Source: JAVBKV01 sp031553885 (lineage in GTDB: Bacteria; Bacteroidota; Bacteroidia; Bacteroidales; Azobacteroidaceae). From it: a stretch of DNA of 64,000 bases. The translations under genes were made by a program, and so were the position numbers. The notes beneath the pieces were generated by a model that worked only from the letters and a program-made list of their open reading frames with translations, was not told the origin of the DNA and did no database searches. Shown here one piece after another: positions 43,513-52,683 of this stretch. Position 1 is the stretch's first letter. The number at the start of each line of letters is the position of its first letter. Location: assembly GCA_031553885.1 (NCBI GenBank), contig JAVBKV010000055.1:1-64000 (forward strand). The letters are read 5' to 3'.

Positions 43513-44598
43513 ATGAAAGATTTTCTGGACGATATAGATGACGATTTGGAAGATGATTTGACAAACTCCGGAATTTCGGAAAACCCGGAAGACGAGCGTT
43601 ATGAACATTACCGCTTTGTCGCCGATAAAGGTCAAAGCCTGTTACGGGTGGATAAATTTCTGGTCGACCGGATCGAAAACGCTTCCCGCAACCGCGTTCA
43701 GAATGCGGCGGACGCGGGATTTATCCTGGCTAACGGACAACCGGTAAAATCGAATTACAAAGTAAAGCCCAACGACATCATTACGATTGTAATGGATCGT
43801 CCACGAAGGGAAATCGAAATAATCCCCGAAAATATACCCCTGCGCATCGTCTATGAAGACGATGATCTGATGGTTGTAGACAAACCTCCCGGCCTCGTTG
43901 TCCATCCGGGACACGGTAACTACACCGGCACTCTGGTCAATGCAATCGCCTGGTACCTGAAAGATCAGGCCGGCTTCGATATCAAAGACCCCCGGCTGGG
44001 ACTGGTACACCGCATCGATAAAGACACCTCGGGATTACTGGTTATCGCCAAAAATCCGGATGCCAAGACAAACCTGGGAATGCAATTCTTCAACAAAACC
44101 ACCCGGAGGCAATACCTGGCCCTGGTCTGGGGAAATGTAAAAGAAGACGAAGGTACCATCAAGGGAAATATCGGTCGCGATCCCCGTGATAAAATGCTGA
44201 TGACTGTCTTTCCGGAAGGAGACCATGGTAAGACGGCTGTTACCCACTACCGGGTGATTGAACGGCTGGGTTACGTAACCTTAGTGGAATGCAGGCTGGA
44301 AACAGGTCGTACTCACCAGATCCGGGTACACATGAAGTACATCGGGCATACCCTGTTCAATGATATCCGGTACGGAGGAGATGAAATCCTGAAAGGGAAT
44401 CACCATACCAAGTACAAACAGTTCATCCGGAACTGCTTCGAACTTTGCCCGCGCCAGGCCCTGCATGCCCGTACGCTGGGCTTTATACATCCCCGCACGG
44501 GCGAAGAGATTTTCCTGGAAAGTCCACTGCCTGAAGATATGAAAAGCCTCATCGAAAAATGGAGAACCTACCTGAAAACATTAAACGAACCCGAATAA
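43513..44598 (+). CDS. 23S rRNA pseudouridine synthase, RluD family
   Basis: The enzyme isomerises uridines of large-subunit rRNA. It has 361 residues. An acidic N-terminal tail (DDIDDDLEDD) precedes an S4 domain (about 40-95), then the catalytic domain with VDKPPGLVVHPGHGN near 121-135 and HRIDKDTSGLLV, where the catalytic aspartate is near D170. RTHQIRVHMKYIGH near 262-275 completes the pattern. RluC and RluD cannot be told apart here; RluD (positions 1911/1915/1917) is the default. It lies between the PASTA gene and ddl. Confidence 0.92.
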   Translation: MKDFLDDIDDDLEDDLTNSGISENPEDERYEHYRFVADKGQSLLRVDKFLVDRIENASRNRVQNAADAGFILANGQPVKSNYKVKPNDIITIVMDRPRREIEIIPENIPLRIVYEDDDLMVVDKPPGLVVHPGHGNYTGTLVNAIAWYLKDQAGFDIKDPRLGLVHRIDKDTSGLLVIAKNPDAKTNLGMQFFNKTTRRQYLALVWGNVKEDEGTIKGNIGRDPRDKMLMTVFPEGDHGKTAVTHYRVIERLGYVTLVECRLETGRTHQIRVHMKYIGHTLFNDIRYGGDEILKGNHHTKYKQFIRNCFELCPRQALHARTLGFIHPRTGEEIFLESPLPEDMKSLIEKWRTYLKTLNEPE

Positions 44599-44603
44599 AT
44601 AGT

Positions 44604-45593
44604 ATGGACAGCAAAAAAAACATAGCCATCGTAGCCGGAGGATATTCTTCCGAATATGTTGTTTCGATCAGAAGTGCGGCCGGAATCGAATCATTCCTGG
44701 ATAAAGAAAAATACAATACATACAAAGTCATTATTCAACGGGACAAGTGGTTTGTCGATTGGGAAGGAAAAGAATTCGGTATTGATAAAAATGATTTCAG
44801 TTTCCGGACCGGAAACCGGATCGTCCGTTTCGATTTTGCGTACATTACCATACACGGAACTCCCGGAGAAGACGGCCGCCTGCAAGGATATTTCGATATG
44901 ATCGGTTTGCCCTATTCCTGCTGTGGTGTACCGGCTGCTTCATTAACTTTTAATAAATATTTTTGCAACAACTACCTGAAAAGCAAAGGAATTCTTGTGG
45001 CTGATTCCATTCGTTTAGGCAAGAGGGGAACTATTTCCGACGAACAGGTGGTTTCCCGCCTCGGATTACCCGTCTTCATCAAACCAAACGACGGAGGATC
45101 CAGTTGCGGCACATCCAAAGTCAAAACAGAAGCCGAGATACAACCAGCCATTGCCCGGGCCTTTGCCGAAGGCGATGAAGTAATCATCGAAAGTTTTATG
45201 CCCGGAACAGAAGTGACTTGTGGTTGTTATAAGATAAAGGGCAAAGAAGTTATTTTTCCGTTAACCGAAGTGGTCAGTAAAAACGAATTCTTCGACTTCG
45301 AAGCCAAATACACGGCAGAAAAAGTAGATGAGATTACACCGGCCCGTATTTCGGAGGAATTAACGAAAGAAGTACAACTATTAACGTCTTCCATCTATGA
45401 TTACATAGGTGCTAAAGGCATTATCCGGGTCGATTATATACTGTCGCCGGAAGGTATTATCCGGATGCTGGAAGTCAATACCACTCCGGGAATGACGGTT
45501 ACCAGCTTTATCCCCCAACAGGTTCGCGCAGCGGGACTGGATATCCGGGAGGTAATGACAGAAATCATTGAAAATGAAATACAAATAAAATAA
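44604..45593 (+). CDS. ddl: D-alanine--D-alanine ligase
   Basis: This cytoplasmic ATP-grasp enzyme joins two D-alanines for peptidoglycan. I start at the ATG at 44604, five bases after the rluD stop, giving 329 residues; an ATG at 44559 inside rluD adds 15 residues without family support. Motifs are IVAGGYSSEYVVS near 8-20, THGTPGEDGRLQG (HG.PGEDG), KPNDGGSSCGTSKV near 157-170, the metal/ATP part GIIRVDYI, and LEVNTTPGMT near 288-297. It is followed eight bases later by the acyltransferase. Confidence 0.95.
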   Translation: MDSKKNIAIVAGGYSSEYVVSIRSAAGIESFLDKEKYNTYKVIIQRDKWFVDWEGKEFGIDKNDFSFRTGNRIVRFDFAYITIHGTPGEDGRLQGYFDMIGLPYSCCGVPAASLTFNKYFCNNYLKSKGILVADSIRLGKRGTISDEQVVSRLGLPVFIKPNDGGSSCGTSKVKTEAEIQPAIARAFAEGDEVIIESFMPGTEVTCGCYKIKGKEVIFPLTEVVSKNEFFDFEAKYTAEKVDEITPARISEELTKEVQLLTSSIYDYIGAKGIIRVDYILSPEGIIRMLEVNTTPGMTVTSFIPQQVRAAGLDIREVMTEIIENEIQIK

Positions 45594-45601
45594 ATCAAAT
45601 T

Positions 45602-46756
45602 ATGGAGAGAACGGCTGAATTTGACGATATTCGCCCCTATTATGACGAGGAAGTGGCACCAACCATTGACCGGCTTCTGAAAGACCCTGAGTTTCAACGG
45701 GTCATACGGTTCATTATGCCGGATATCGATTGGGAACAGTTCGAAACGGTTATGAAAACCTTTACGAATAAACATGACTTCCAGCATACCATTATCAAAG
45801 AAACCGTATTAAAGCTCGTTGGAAAAACCTCTACATCCATAAACTGTGCCGGCTTTGAAAACATCACCCGGGAAGACGCATACACCTATGTTTCTAACCA
45901 CCGGGATATTGTACTGGATGCTTCCCTGCTGTGTTCCCTGTTATCCATGAATGGCTACGAAACCACGGAAATAGCAATCGGAGATAACCTCCTGATCCAA
46001 CCCTGGATCCGGGACGTAGTTCGCCTGAATAAAAGTTTTATCGTCAAACGAGGGGTTTCCGTCCGGCAGATGCTGGAAGTTTCAATGCAACTTTCCCGCT
46101 ACATTCACTATACGATCACCCAAAAGAAACAATCGATCTGGATCGCCCAACGGGAAGGGAGAGCCAAAAACTCGGACGACAGAACCCAGGAAAGCTTATT
46201 GAAAATGTTAAGCATGGGCGGAGAAAATAAGGATTTCCTGGAAAATATCCGGGAACTCAACATTACCCCCCTGTCACTCTCTTACGAATACGACCCCTGT
46301 GATTACCTGAAAGCCAAAGAGTTTCAGCAAAAAAGAGACAATCCTGAATTCAAAAAATCACCCCAGGATGATTTACGGAATATGGAAACCGGACTGTTCG
46401 GATTCAAAGGACGTATCCATTTCCAGATAGGAAAACCCATCAATGCATTGTTGGATTCCATCGATAAAAACCTGAACAAAAACGAACAGGCTTTTGCCGT
46501 AGGGGAACTGATCGACAAAGATATTTACCTGAATTATCAATTTTACCCCGTCAACTACATCGCATACGACCGGTTGTGGGGAAACGATCAATTCCGTTCT
46601 TATTATACCAGCGAAGACATATCGGCTGTGGATCATTATTTTCAGCAAAAATTAGACCTGATTGATTTACCGGACAAAGACCTGCCTTTTCTGACCGAAA
46701 AACTCATGGAAATGTATGCTTACCCGGTAAAAAATTATTTATCGGTAAAAAAATGA
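45602..46756 (+). CDS. Phospholipid/glycerol acyltransferase-type protein
   Basis: The protein has 384 residues of a Bacteroidota-typical acyltransferase. The active-site block is SNHRDIVLDASLL with H100 and D106; canonical PlsC has HX4D, whereas this reads H-R-D-I-V-L-D, one residue longer. IWIAQREGRAKNSDD near 180-194 matches the substrate-phosphate block (EGxR-like). No clear membrane helix is seen. It probably acylates a glycerolipid or amino-lipid intermediate, but the substrate is unproven. It overlaps the downstream lipoprotein gene by four bases (ATGA), so translation is coupled. Confidence 0.82.
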   Translation: MERTAEFDDIRPYYDEEVAPTIDRLLKDPEFQRVIRFIMPDIDWEQFETVMKTFTNKHDFQHTIIKETVLKLVGKTSTSINCAGFENITREDAYTYVSNHRDIVLDASLLCSLLSMNGYETTEIAIGDNLLIQPWIRDVVRLNKSFIVKRGVSVRQMLEVSMQLSRYIHYTITQKKQSIWIAQREGRAKNSDDRTQESLLKMLSMGGENKDFLENIRELNITPLSLSYEYDPCDYLKAKEFQQKRDNPEFKKSPQDDLRNMETGLFGFKGRIHFQIGKPINALLDSIDKNLNKNEQAFAVGELIDKDIYLNYQFYPVNYIAYDRLWGNDQFRSYYTSEDISAVDHYFQQKLDLIDLPDKDLPFLTEKLMEMYAYPVKNYLSVKK

Positions 46757-47394
46757 AACAGTTGTCCCCCCTCCTTCTCCTTGTCCTGCTTGTTTTCCAG
46801 GTCTCCTGTGAAAAGGATACGGTCGATTATGGCTTAGGAGAATATTTTGTCGATATCGCTACTTTCCAGGAAGTTAATTCCCTGTTGCTGGATGACGGCC
46901 ATACACTTTTTGTCTCTGAAGGCAAGATCAGCTCATCTTTCCAAAATGGCCAACGGATCTGGCTCAATTATTCGATCCTGCCGGATGCCGTTTCCGGATA
47001 CGACTACGCCATACGTGTCAACGGAGCGAGTGCAATCGGACAGGGTATGCTCACAGGAATAAATGCAGTGAGCATCGACACCATGAAAAATGCTCCCGTT
47101 CAGTTGGAAAGCGCCTGGATCGGGAATCATTACCTGAATCTCCTGTTTTACATTGAATATAACTCTCAGACTCACCGGATCACCCTGGTTACGGATTCCG
47201 CAAAAATGAAGAATGACTCCGTTGCTATTTACCTCAGGCACGATACCCAGAACGATCCTCCGGGAACAACAAGCAGGGTGATTGTTTCTTACGATCTGGA
47301 AAAAGTACTGGGCAAACCCAGGAAACAAAAAAAACTATCGGTTCATCTGAACACCAGCAACTACGGAAACAAAGTGTATCAATTCGAATATTAG
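46753..47394 (+). CDS. NigD-like lipoprotein
   Basis: This is a 213-residue lipoprotein with lipobox cysteine C19 (VFQVSC). The mature part follows the NigD pattern: VDIATFQEVNSLLLDDGHTLFVSEGKI, then GQRIWLNYSIL, and a C-terminal beta-rich domain with AIYLRHDTQNDPPG and VIVSYDLEK. NigD proteins were named from a bacteriocin-associated operon, but most are of unknown function. The start overlaps the acyltransferase stop, and nadE follows 11 bases later. Confidence 0.8.
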   Translation: MKQLSPLLLLVLLVFQVSCEKDTVDYGLGEYFVDIATFQEVNSLLLDDGHTLFVSEGKISSSFQNGQRIWLNYSILPDAVSGYDYAIRVNGASAIGQGMLTGINAVSIDTMKNAPVQLESAWIGNHYLNLLFYIEYNSQTHRITLVTDSAKMKNDSVAIYLRHDTQNDPPGTTSRVIVSYDLEKVLGKPRKQKKLSVHLNTSNYGNKVYQFEY

Positions 47395-47405
47395 CAGCAT
47401 AATGT

Positions 47406-49334
47406 ATGAAAGAATATGGATTCATAAAGGTCGCAGCTGCAATTCCTGAAGTCAGGGTTGCCGATTGCATGTATAACACCGGTCGAATCAAAGAATTGGT
47501 ATTCCGGGCTGCCGAAGCAGGCGCTTCGATGGTTTGTTTTCCCGAACTTTCGGTGACCGGTTATACCTGTGGAGATCTGTTTTTTCAGGACACACTTTTA
47601 AAAGAAGCTGAAAATGCCACCAGGAAACTGCTGGAAGAAACCCGAAATACAGATATTATTTTTATGATCGGGACTCCGTTGAAATACCGGGACAAACTGT
47701 ACAACACGGCTCTTGTCTGTAAGAACGGTTCCCTGCTGGGTATTGTTCCCAAAACCTGGTTACCCAATTCAGCCGAATTTTATGAAAAACGCTGGTTCGA
47801 AACCATTCCTTCCGACGATCCGGCCCTGGTCGATTATGCAGGAAGTACGGCTCCTTTGGGATGTAACCTGTTGTTCGGAAAAGATAATTTCTGTTTTGCC
47901 GTTGAAATTTGCGAAGACCTGTGGAGTCCGGTTCCACCAAGCAGTTACCATACCCTGGCCGGAGCAAAAATTATTTTCAATCTTTCGTCCAGCAATGAGC
48001 TGATCGGCAAGAACCAATACCGCCGGTCCTTAATCTGCCAACAGTCGGCCCGGAGCATTTGCGGATATGTATATGTATCTTCCGGCTGGGGAGAATCAAC
48101 TACCGATCTGGTATTTTCCGGAAATGCATCGATTGTTGAAAACGGAATCATGCTGGCTGAATCCCGGCGCTTTTTGCTTGAAGAACAATTGATTTTCAGT
48201 GAAATTGATGTCGATTGCCTGACCCGGGAACGTATGGTTAACCCCTCTTTCCAAACGGATGACGAAGGTTATGAAAAAATCGAATGCAGTATTTCCGGAA
48301 ACGAAGGAGAAACCAGTCTTTCCCGGACCGTCAATCCGCTTCCTTTCATTCCGTCAGAAAAAGATTATGATGAAAGTTGCAGGGAAGTCTTTTCCATTCA
48401 GATAGGAGGACTGGCCAAACGATTGATTCATACACAAATTAAAAATATTCTCATCGGTGTTTCCGGCGGACTGGATTCAACCCTGGCTCTGCTGGTCTGT
48501 GTCAAAACATTCGACAAGCTGGGTCTTCCCCGGAAAAATATTCTCGGAATCACCATGCCCGGATTCGGAACAACCGGAAGGACATACAACAATGCCCTGA
48601 AACTGATGCAGGACCTCGGTATTTCCATCCGGGAAATTTCAATCAAGGATGCCTGTAACCAGCACTTTTCAGACATCGGACACGACCCTTCGGTCCACGA
48701 TGTGACGTATGAAAACACTCAGGCCCGGGAACGAACTCAGATCCTGATGGATGTAGCCAATCAGGTAAACGGTCTGGTCATTGGCACCGGCGATATGTCG
48801 GAACTGGCATTAGGCTGGGCTACTTACAACGGAGACCACATGTCGATGTACGGAGTTAACTCCGGAATTCCCAAGACGCTTGTCCGACACCTGGTCAAAT
48901 GGGTAGCAGAAACACAGGTGGACGAATCTGCCCGTTTTACTCTGTTGGATATCGTTGAAACGCCTGTCAGCCCGGAGCTGATTCCCTCCAAAAATAATGA
49001 GCAAATCAGCCAGCAGACAGAAGCCATTGTCGGTCCTTACGAATTACATGACTTCTACCTGTATTATATGTTACGCTACGGTTTTTCTCCCGGAAAGATC
49101 TTTTTCTTAGCGCAACATGCATTCCGGGGAACGTACGAGAAAAAAGAGATTTTAAAATGGATGGAAGTTTTTTTCCGTCGTTTCTTCTCCCAGCAATTCA
49201 AACGATCCTGTATGCCCGACGGACCTAAAGTCGGATCAGTCAATCTTTCTCCACGGGGGGATTGGCGCATGCCGAGCGATGCCTGTGCAACGGTCTGGCT
49301 ACAGGAGGTCCGGGAATTGATGAAAAATGAATAA
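47406..49334 (+). CDS. nadE: Glutamine-dependent NAD+ synthetase
   Basis: The enzyme makes NAD+ from nicotinate adenine dinucleotide using ammonia drawn from glutamine. It has 642 residues, the long two-domain form. The N-terminal nitrilase-type glutaminase carries a Glu-Lys-Cys triad (E in FPELSVTGY near 47, C in EICEDLW near 169). The C-terminal synthetase has the PP-loop SGGLDST near 353-359, GTGDMSELALGW near 461-472, and a C-terminal region with KRSCMPDGPKVGSVNLSPRGDW split over neighbouring strands. It closes the PASTA-rluD-ddl-acyltransferase-NigD run. Confidence 0.95.
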   Translation: MKEYGFIKVAAAIPEVRVADCMYNTGRIKELVFRAAEAGASMVCFPELSVTGYTCGDLFFQDTLLKEAENATRKLLEETRNTDIIFMIGTPLKYRDKLYNTALVCKNGSLLGIVPKTWLPNSAEFYEKRWFETIPSDDPALVDYAGSTAPLGCNLLFGKDNFCFAVEICEDLWSPVPPSSYHTLAGAKIIFNLSSSNELIGKNQYRRSLICQQSARSICGYVYVSSGWGESTTDLVFSGNASIVENGIMLAESRRFLLEEQLIFSEIDVDCLTRERMVNPSFQTDDEGYEKIECSISGNEGETSLSRTVNPLPFIPSEKDYDESCREVFSIQIGGLAKRLIHTQIKNILIGVSGGLDSTLALLVCVKTFDKLGLPRKNILGITMPGFGTTGRTYNNALKLMQDLGISIREISIKDACNQHFSDIGHDPSVHDVTYENTQARERTQILMDVANQVNGLVIGTGDMSELALGWATYNGDHMSMYGVNSGIPKTLVRHLVKWVAETQVDESARFTLLDIVETPVSPELIPSKNNEQISQQTEAIVGPYELHDFYLYYMLRYGFSPGKIFFLAQHAFRGTYEKKEILKWMEVFFRRFFSQQFKRSCMPDGPKVGSVNLSPRGDWRMPSDACATVWLQEVRELMKNE

Positions 49335-49377
49335 TGATCCTTTTTATTTTGTAAAAAATATTTAATTACAACGCATC

Positions 49378-49410
49378 TTTTGTTCTATCTGACAAGAAGC
49401 GTTAACTTTG
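49378..49410 (+). promoter_or_regulatory. Promoter of the coiled-coil membrane protein gene
   Basis: TTTTG at 49378-49382, 20 bases, then TAACTTTG at 49403-49410. The ATG at 49434 follows closely, leaving a leader of only about 17 bases. This also rules out the upstream ATG at 49380, which would lie inside the promoter. Confidence 0.75.
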
Positions 49411-49433
49411 CAGGTCATTTCGAAACAGTGAAT

Positions 49434-50306
49434 ATGAAAAACAAACAAACGTTAGGAATAATCATTATTGCTGCACTCCTGATATTGGGAGCTGTCTTTT
49501 ATATTATTCACCAGCGTAAACAAATGCAGGATATGGTGGAGTTATCCGAACTCAACAAAGAGGAGATGGAGGATCAATCCAACAGTCTTATCAATCAATA
49601 TCAGGAATACATGATTTCCATCAATAACGATTCCCTGATTGCTAAACTGGAAACCGAACAAGTAAAAGTTCAACGCCTGCAGGAAGAACTTCGTACCGTC
49701 AAATCGACCAATACGAAACGGATCAACGAACTGAAAAAAGAACTGGAAACATTGAGGCGGATTATGCGGGGCTATGTTCAGCAAATCGACTCGCTCAACC
49801 GGTTGAACGAGCGGTTGACCAATGAAAACAAAGAAGTAAAAGGCCGGTTACGCCAGACTACCCAAACGCTTTCCGAAGTCTCCAAGGCCAAAGATCAACT
49901 GCAGGAAACCGTTACCCTCGCCTCTAAGTTAGATGCAGGAAACATTGTTGTCAAAGGGATTACGGATAAAGGAAAACCAACGGAAAAGATCAGTAAAATG
50001 AGCAAAATCGCTATCGATTTTGTCATCAATAAAAACATTACCGCTCCACCCGGAGAAAAAACAATCTACATTCGAATACAGAAGCCGGATGATGATGTTC
50101 TGATCAAAAGCCGCAGTGATGTTTTTCAGTACGAAAACCGCGAAATCAATTACTCCGCCAAGCGTGCCATCGATTATGGAGGAGAAGAATATCCTATGAC
50201 TATCTATTGGACTATCGAAGAATACCTTTCACCGGGTACTTATCGCGTCGATATTTTTGCCGACGGTAACCGGATCGGGAGTAAATCATTCAAACTAGAA
50301 AAATAA
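49434..50306 (+). CDS. Membrane-anchored coiled-coil protein of unknown function
   Basis: Starting at 49434 the protein has 290 residues. A membrane helix lies at about 8-26 (IIIIAALLILGAVFYII). A long coiled coil follows, about 35-170, rich in heptads of Leu/Glu/Lys (TEQVKVQRLQEELRTVKST, RINELKKELETLRR). A beta-rich C-terminal domain (about 180-290) contains ITAPPGEKTIYIRIQKPDD and YRVDIFADGNRIG. I recognise no family. The layout suggests an envelope protein with a periplasmic rod and a small head. Confidence 0.8.
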   Translation: MKNKQTLGIIIIAALLILGAVFYIIHQRKQMQDMVELSELNKEEMEDQSNSLINQYQEYMISINNDSLIAKLETEQVKVQRLQEELRTVKSTNTKRINELKKELETLRRIMRGYVQQIDSLNRLNERLTNENKEVKGRLRQTTQTLSEVSKAKDQLQETVTLASKLDAGNIVVKGITDKGKPTEKISKMSKIAIDFVINKNITAPPGEKTIYIRIQKPDDDVLIKSRSDVFQYENREINYSAKRAIDYGGEEYPMTIYWTIEEYLSPGTYRVDIFADGNRIGSKSFKLEK

Positions 50307-50332
50307 AAACAAATTAAGAGTATTAGTGCTCC

Positions 50333-50500
50333 CTATCCTCCTCTGGAGGAGGCAGGGGGAGGAATTATAGTTTAGTAAAAATCCTGAATTAAATGATTTT
50401 TCCAATTAAATTCTTAGTTTATCATTTTTAATTCTTAATTCTTAACTCTTAGTTTTTAGCAAAATCCTCCCCCTACCCCCTCCAGAGGGGAATAGAGGAT
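50333..50500. repeat. MITE-like element with 35-40 base inverted ends
   Basis: The left end (50333-50373, containing CCTCCTCTGGAGGAGGCAGG) and the right end (50461-50500, containing CCTCCCCCTACCCCCTCC) are imperfect reverse complements, with GC-rich ends and an AT-rich centre. The centre holds 50421-50450, which matches 27 of 30 bases in the repeat at 40451-40480. It fills most of the 225-base gap before the TonB receptor gene. No transposase is present. Confidence 0.65.
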
Positions 50501-50531
50501 GTTTATATTTTATAACTTTTAAAATTTTATT

Positions 50532-52571
50532 ATGAAACAAGAAAACTTTCAGAAAAAAAGGGCCTATCGTTTCCGGCGATTTGCCCGTAAAGCGTATGGT
50601 GCCTACAACAGTATGCACAAAGTCGTAAACATCGGAGTGTTATCCGGCTGCATGCTGACATTCGCTCATGCAACGGAAGTAACTGCCCAAAGCCAGCCTG
50701 CATCTGTACGGGACTCACTCCCCGATCAGGAACTGGAAGAGATTATTGTAACCGCTTCAAAAGCCGAGCTGACCCTGAACCAGGCTGCTCAACTGGTTAC
50801 GATCATCACCAAAGAAGAAATTGCGCAGCAGCCTGTTCAAAGTATCCAGGACCTGTTGAAAACAATCGCCGGGATCGATGTCCGGCAACGCGGTGCCAAC
50901 GGAGTACAATCCGATATTTCGGTACGAGGCGGCACTTTCGACCAGATCGCCATCCTGCTCAACGGAGCCAACCTGACTAACCCTCAAACCGGCCATTACA
51001 GCTTCGACCTTCCTATCAATCTTTCCGACATTGAACGCATCGAAATTATTCAGGGCCCCAATTCTTTACTGTATGGAGCCAGCGCATTCTCAGGAGGGAT
51101 CAACATCATCACTCAAAAACATCCGAAAACAAAAGCCCGGTTCAACCTCGAAAGCGGTATGCATGAACTTTTCAAAGCTGAAGCTGGCGGTGCCTGGATT
51201 CAACCGGATGCTACCCATCAATTATCGGCCGGATATAATTCTTCTTCCGGGTATATGGAAGATACCGATTACAAAATATTCAACTCACTATGGCAAAGTC
51301 ACTTTCAAACCGAGCAATCCAATGTCGACCTGCAAGCCGGATTCAACAGTAAGGCCTACGGAGCGGGAACTTTTTATTCTGCGGCCTACCCCAATCAATT
51401 TGATGAAACCAGGTCCCTCTTCGCTTCTGTCCGCGGTGAAACCGGAAAAACACTGAAATTCATACCTCAATTGTACTGGAACCGGCACTGGGACGACTTC
51501 CAGCTTTACCGTGACGGTACTCCGGACATCCCTTCGTGGTACAAAGGGACCAACCATCACCGGAGCGATGTGTATGGTTTCAACCTAAACATGCAATACC
51601 ACTGGAAACCCGGGATCACCAATTTCGGGGGAGAATTCCGCAACGAAGGTATTCTGAGCAGCGTACTGGGAAAGCCCTTGGACGAACCGGACGGATATTA
51701 TACCCGGTCGGACAACCGCAGCAACATCAGCTACTTTTTATCCCATACTTTTCTGTGGAGAAATATCACCCTGGGGCTGGGTATATTGGCCAACGACAAT
51801 ACATCTGTCAGGGAAGACTACGGCTTTTATCCCAATATAAATGCTTCCTACCGACCTTATGACCACCTGAAGTTTTTTGCTTCCTGGAACAATGCCATGC
51901 GTATGCCGACCTTCACCGATCTTTATTATGAAGACCCGGTACAAAAAGGAAATCCGGACTTATTATCGGAAAAATCATCGTCATACGAATTGGGAGTCAA
52001 CATCCAATATCCGTTGCTTTCCTTTTACCTGACCGGTTTCTATATGCAGGGAGAGGATATCATCGACTGGGTCAAAGAGAAAGATTCCGAAGGCAAATTC
52101 GAAGCCCGTAACCTTTCGACACTGGACAAACGGGGATTTGAAACCGGATTGGATATTAATTTGGAAAAAATCAGTTCCCATTTGCAAAATACGAATCTGA
52201 ACATAGGTTACATGTACCTGGATCAGACACAGGATGCAGGAAACCTGATTTCCAACTACGCCCTCGATTACCTGAAACATAAATTCACGGCAGGGCTCAA
52301 ACATCCGATTTACAAAGGAATCTCTGCCAACTGGCAATTCCGGTGGCAGGAACGGATGGGATCCTATACGAAATACGAAGACCTGAAAAAATCGTCGGAA
52401 GTCGAATACCCCGCTTATTCGCTCCTGGACCTGAAAATCAACTGGGAATTAAACGGTTTCAACATTTACCTGAATGCCAACAATCTGTTCAATAAGTCTT
52501 ACTACGACCTGGGCAATATTCCTCAGCCCGGTTTCTGGCTGAGCGGTGGCCTTAATTATACAATCCGGTAA
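50532..52571 (+). CDS. TonB-dependent outer-membrane receptor, siderophore/cobalamin type
   Basis: The receptor has 679 residues. The N-terminus is extended and basic (KKRAYRFRRFARKAYGAYNSMHK) before the hydrophobic signal segment that ends about ATEVTAQS. The TonB box is EEIIVTA near 75. The plug has QSIQDLLKTIAGIDVRQRG, VQSDISVRGG and RIEIIQGPNSLLYGASAFSGGINI. The 22-strand barrel runs to the terminal strand FWLSGGLNYTIR. It lacks the regulatory domain and size of SusC. Ligand unknown; no cobalamin riboswitch or metal-uptake gene is adjacent. Confidence 0.92.
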   Translation: MKQENFQKKRAYRFRRFARKAYGAYNSMHKVVNIGVLSGCMLTFAHATEVTAQSQPASVRDSLPDQELEEIIVTASKAELTLNQAAQLVTIITKEEIAQQPVQSIQDLLKTIAGIDVRQRGANGVQSDISVRGGTFDQIAILLNGANLTNPQTGHYSFDLPINLSDIERIEIIQGPNSLLYGASAFSGGINIITQKHPKTKARFNLESGMHELFKAEAGGAWIQPDATHQLSAGYNSSSGYMEDTDYKIFNSLWQSHFQTEQSNVDLQAGFNSKAYGAGTFYSAAYPNQFDETRSLFASVRGETGKTLKFIPQLYWNRHWDDFQLYRDGTPDIPSWYKGTNHHRSDVYGFNLNMQYHWKPGITNFGGEFRNEGILSSVLGKPLDEPDGYYTRSDNRSNISYFLSHTFLWRNITLGLGILANDNTSVREDYGFYPNINASYRPYDHLKFFASWNNAMRMPTFTDLYYEDPVQKGNPDLLSEKSSSYELGVNIQYPLLSFYLTGFYMQGEDIIDWVKEKDSEGKFEARNLSTLDKRGFETGLDINLEKISSHLQNTNLNIGYMYLDQTQDAGNLISNYALDYLKHKFTAGLKHPIYKGISANWQFRWQERMGSYTKYEDLKKSSEVEYPAYSLLDLKINWELNGFNIYLNANNLFNKSYYDLGNIPQPGFWLSGGLNYTIR

Positions 52572-52601
52572 CTTCCGGTTAATAGAATTTATCAATTAAA
52601 A

Positions 52602-52647
52602 ACAGGCACACAATGGATAAAATTACTACCTTTGTGCCTGTTTTTTC
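52602..52647 (+). terminator. Terminator after the TonB receptor, with the ileS -7 box inside
   Basis: ACAGGCACA at 52602-52610 and TGTGCCTGT at 52633-52641 form a perfect nine-base stem extended by AAA/TTT, with a T tail. The 22-base loop and right arm hold TACCTTTG at 52627-52634, the likely -7 element of ileS. Confidence 0.65.
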
Positions 52648-52683
52648 AATTCTAACAATTTACTAAGTAGAATATTACGATAT

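Noticed and set aside
50307..50531. Cobalamin riboswitch before the TonB receptor
   Set aside because: The gap is filled by the inverted-repeat element. I find none of the conserved B12-box sequence.
52575..52683. T-box leader for ileS
   Set aside because: The leader is too short, and no T-box sequence (TGGNACCGCG-like) is present.
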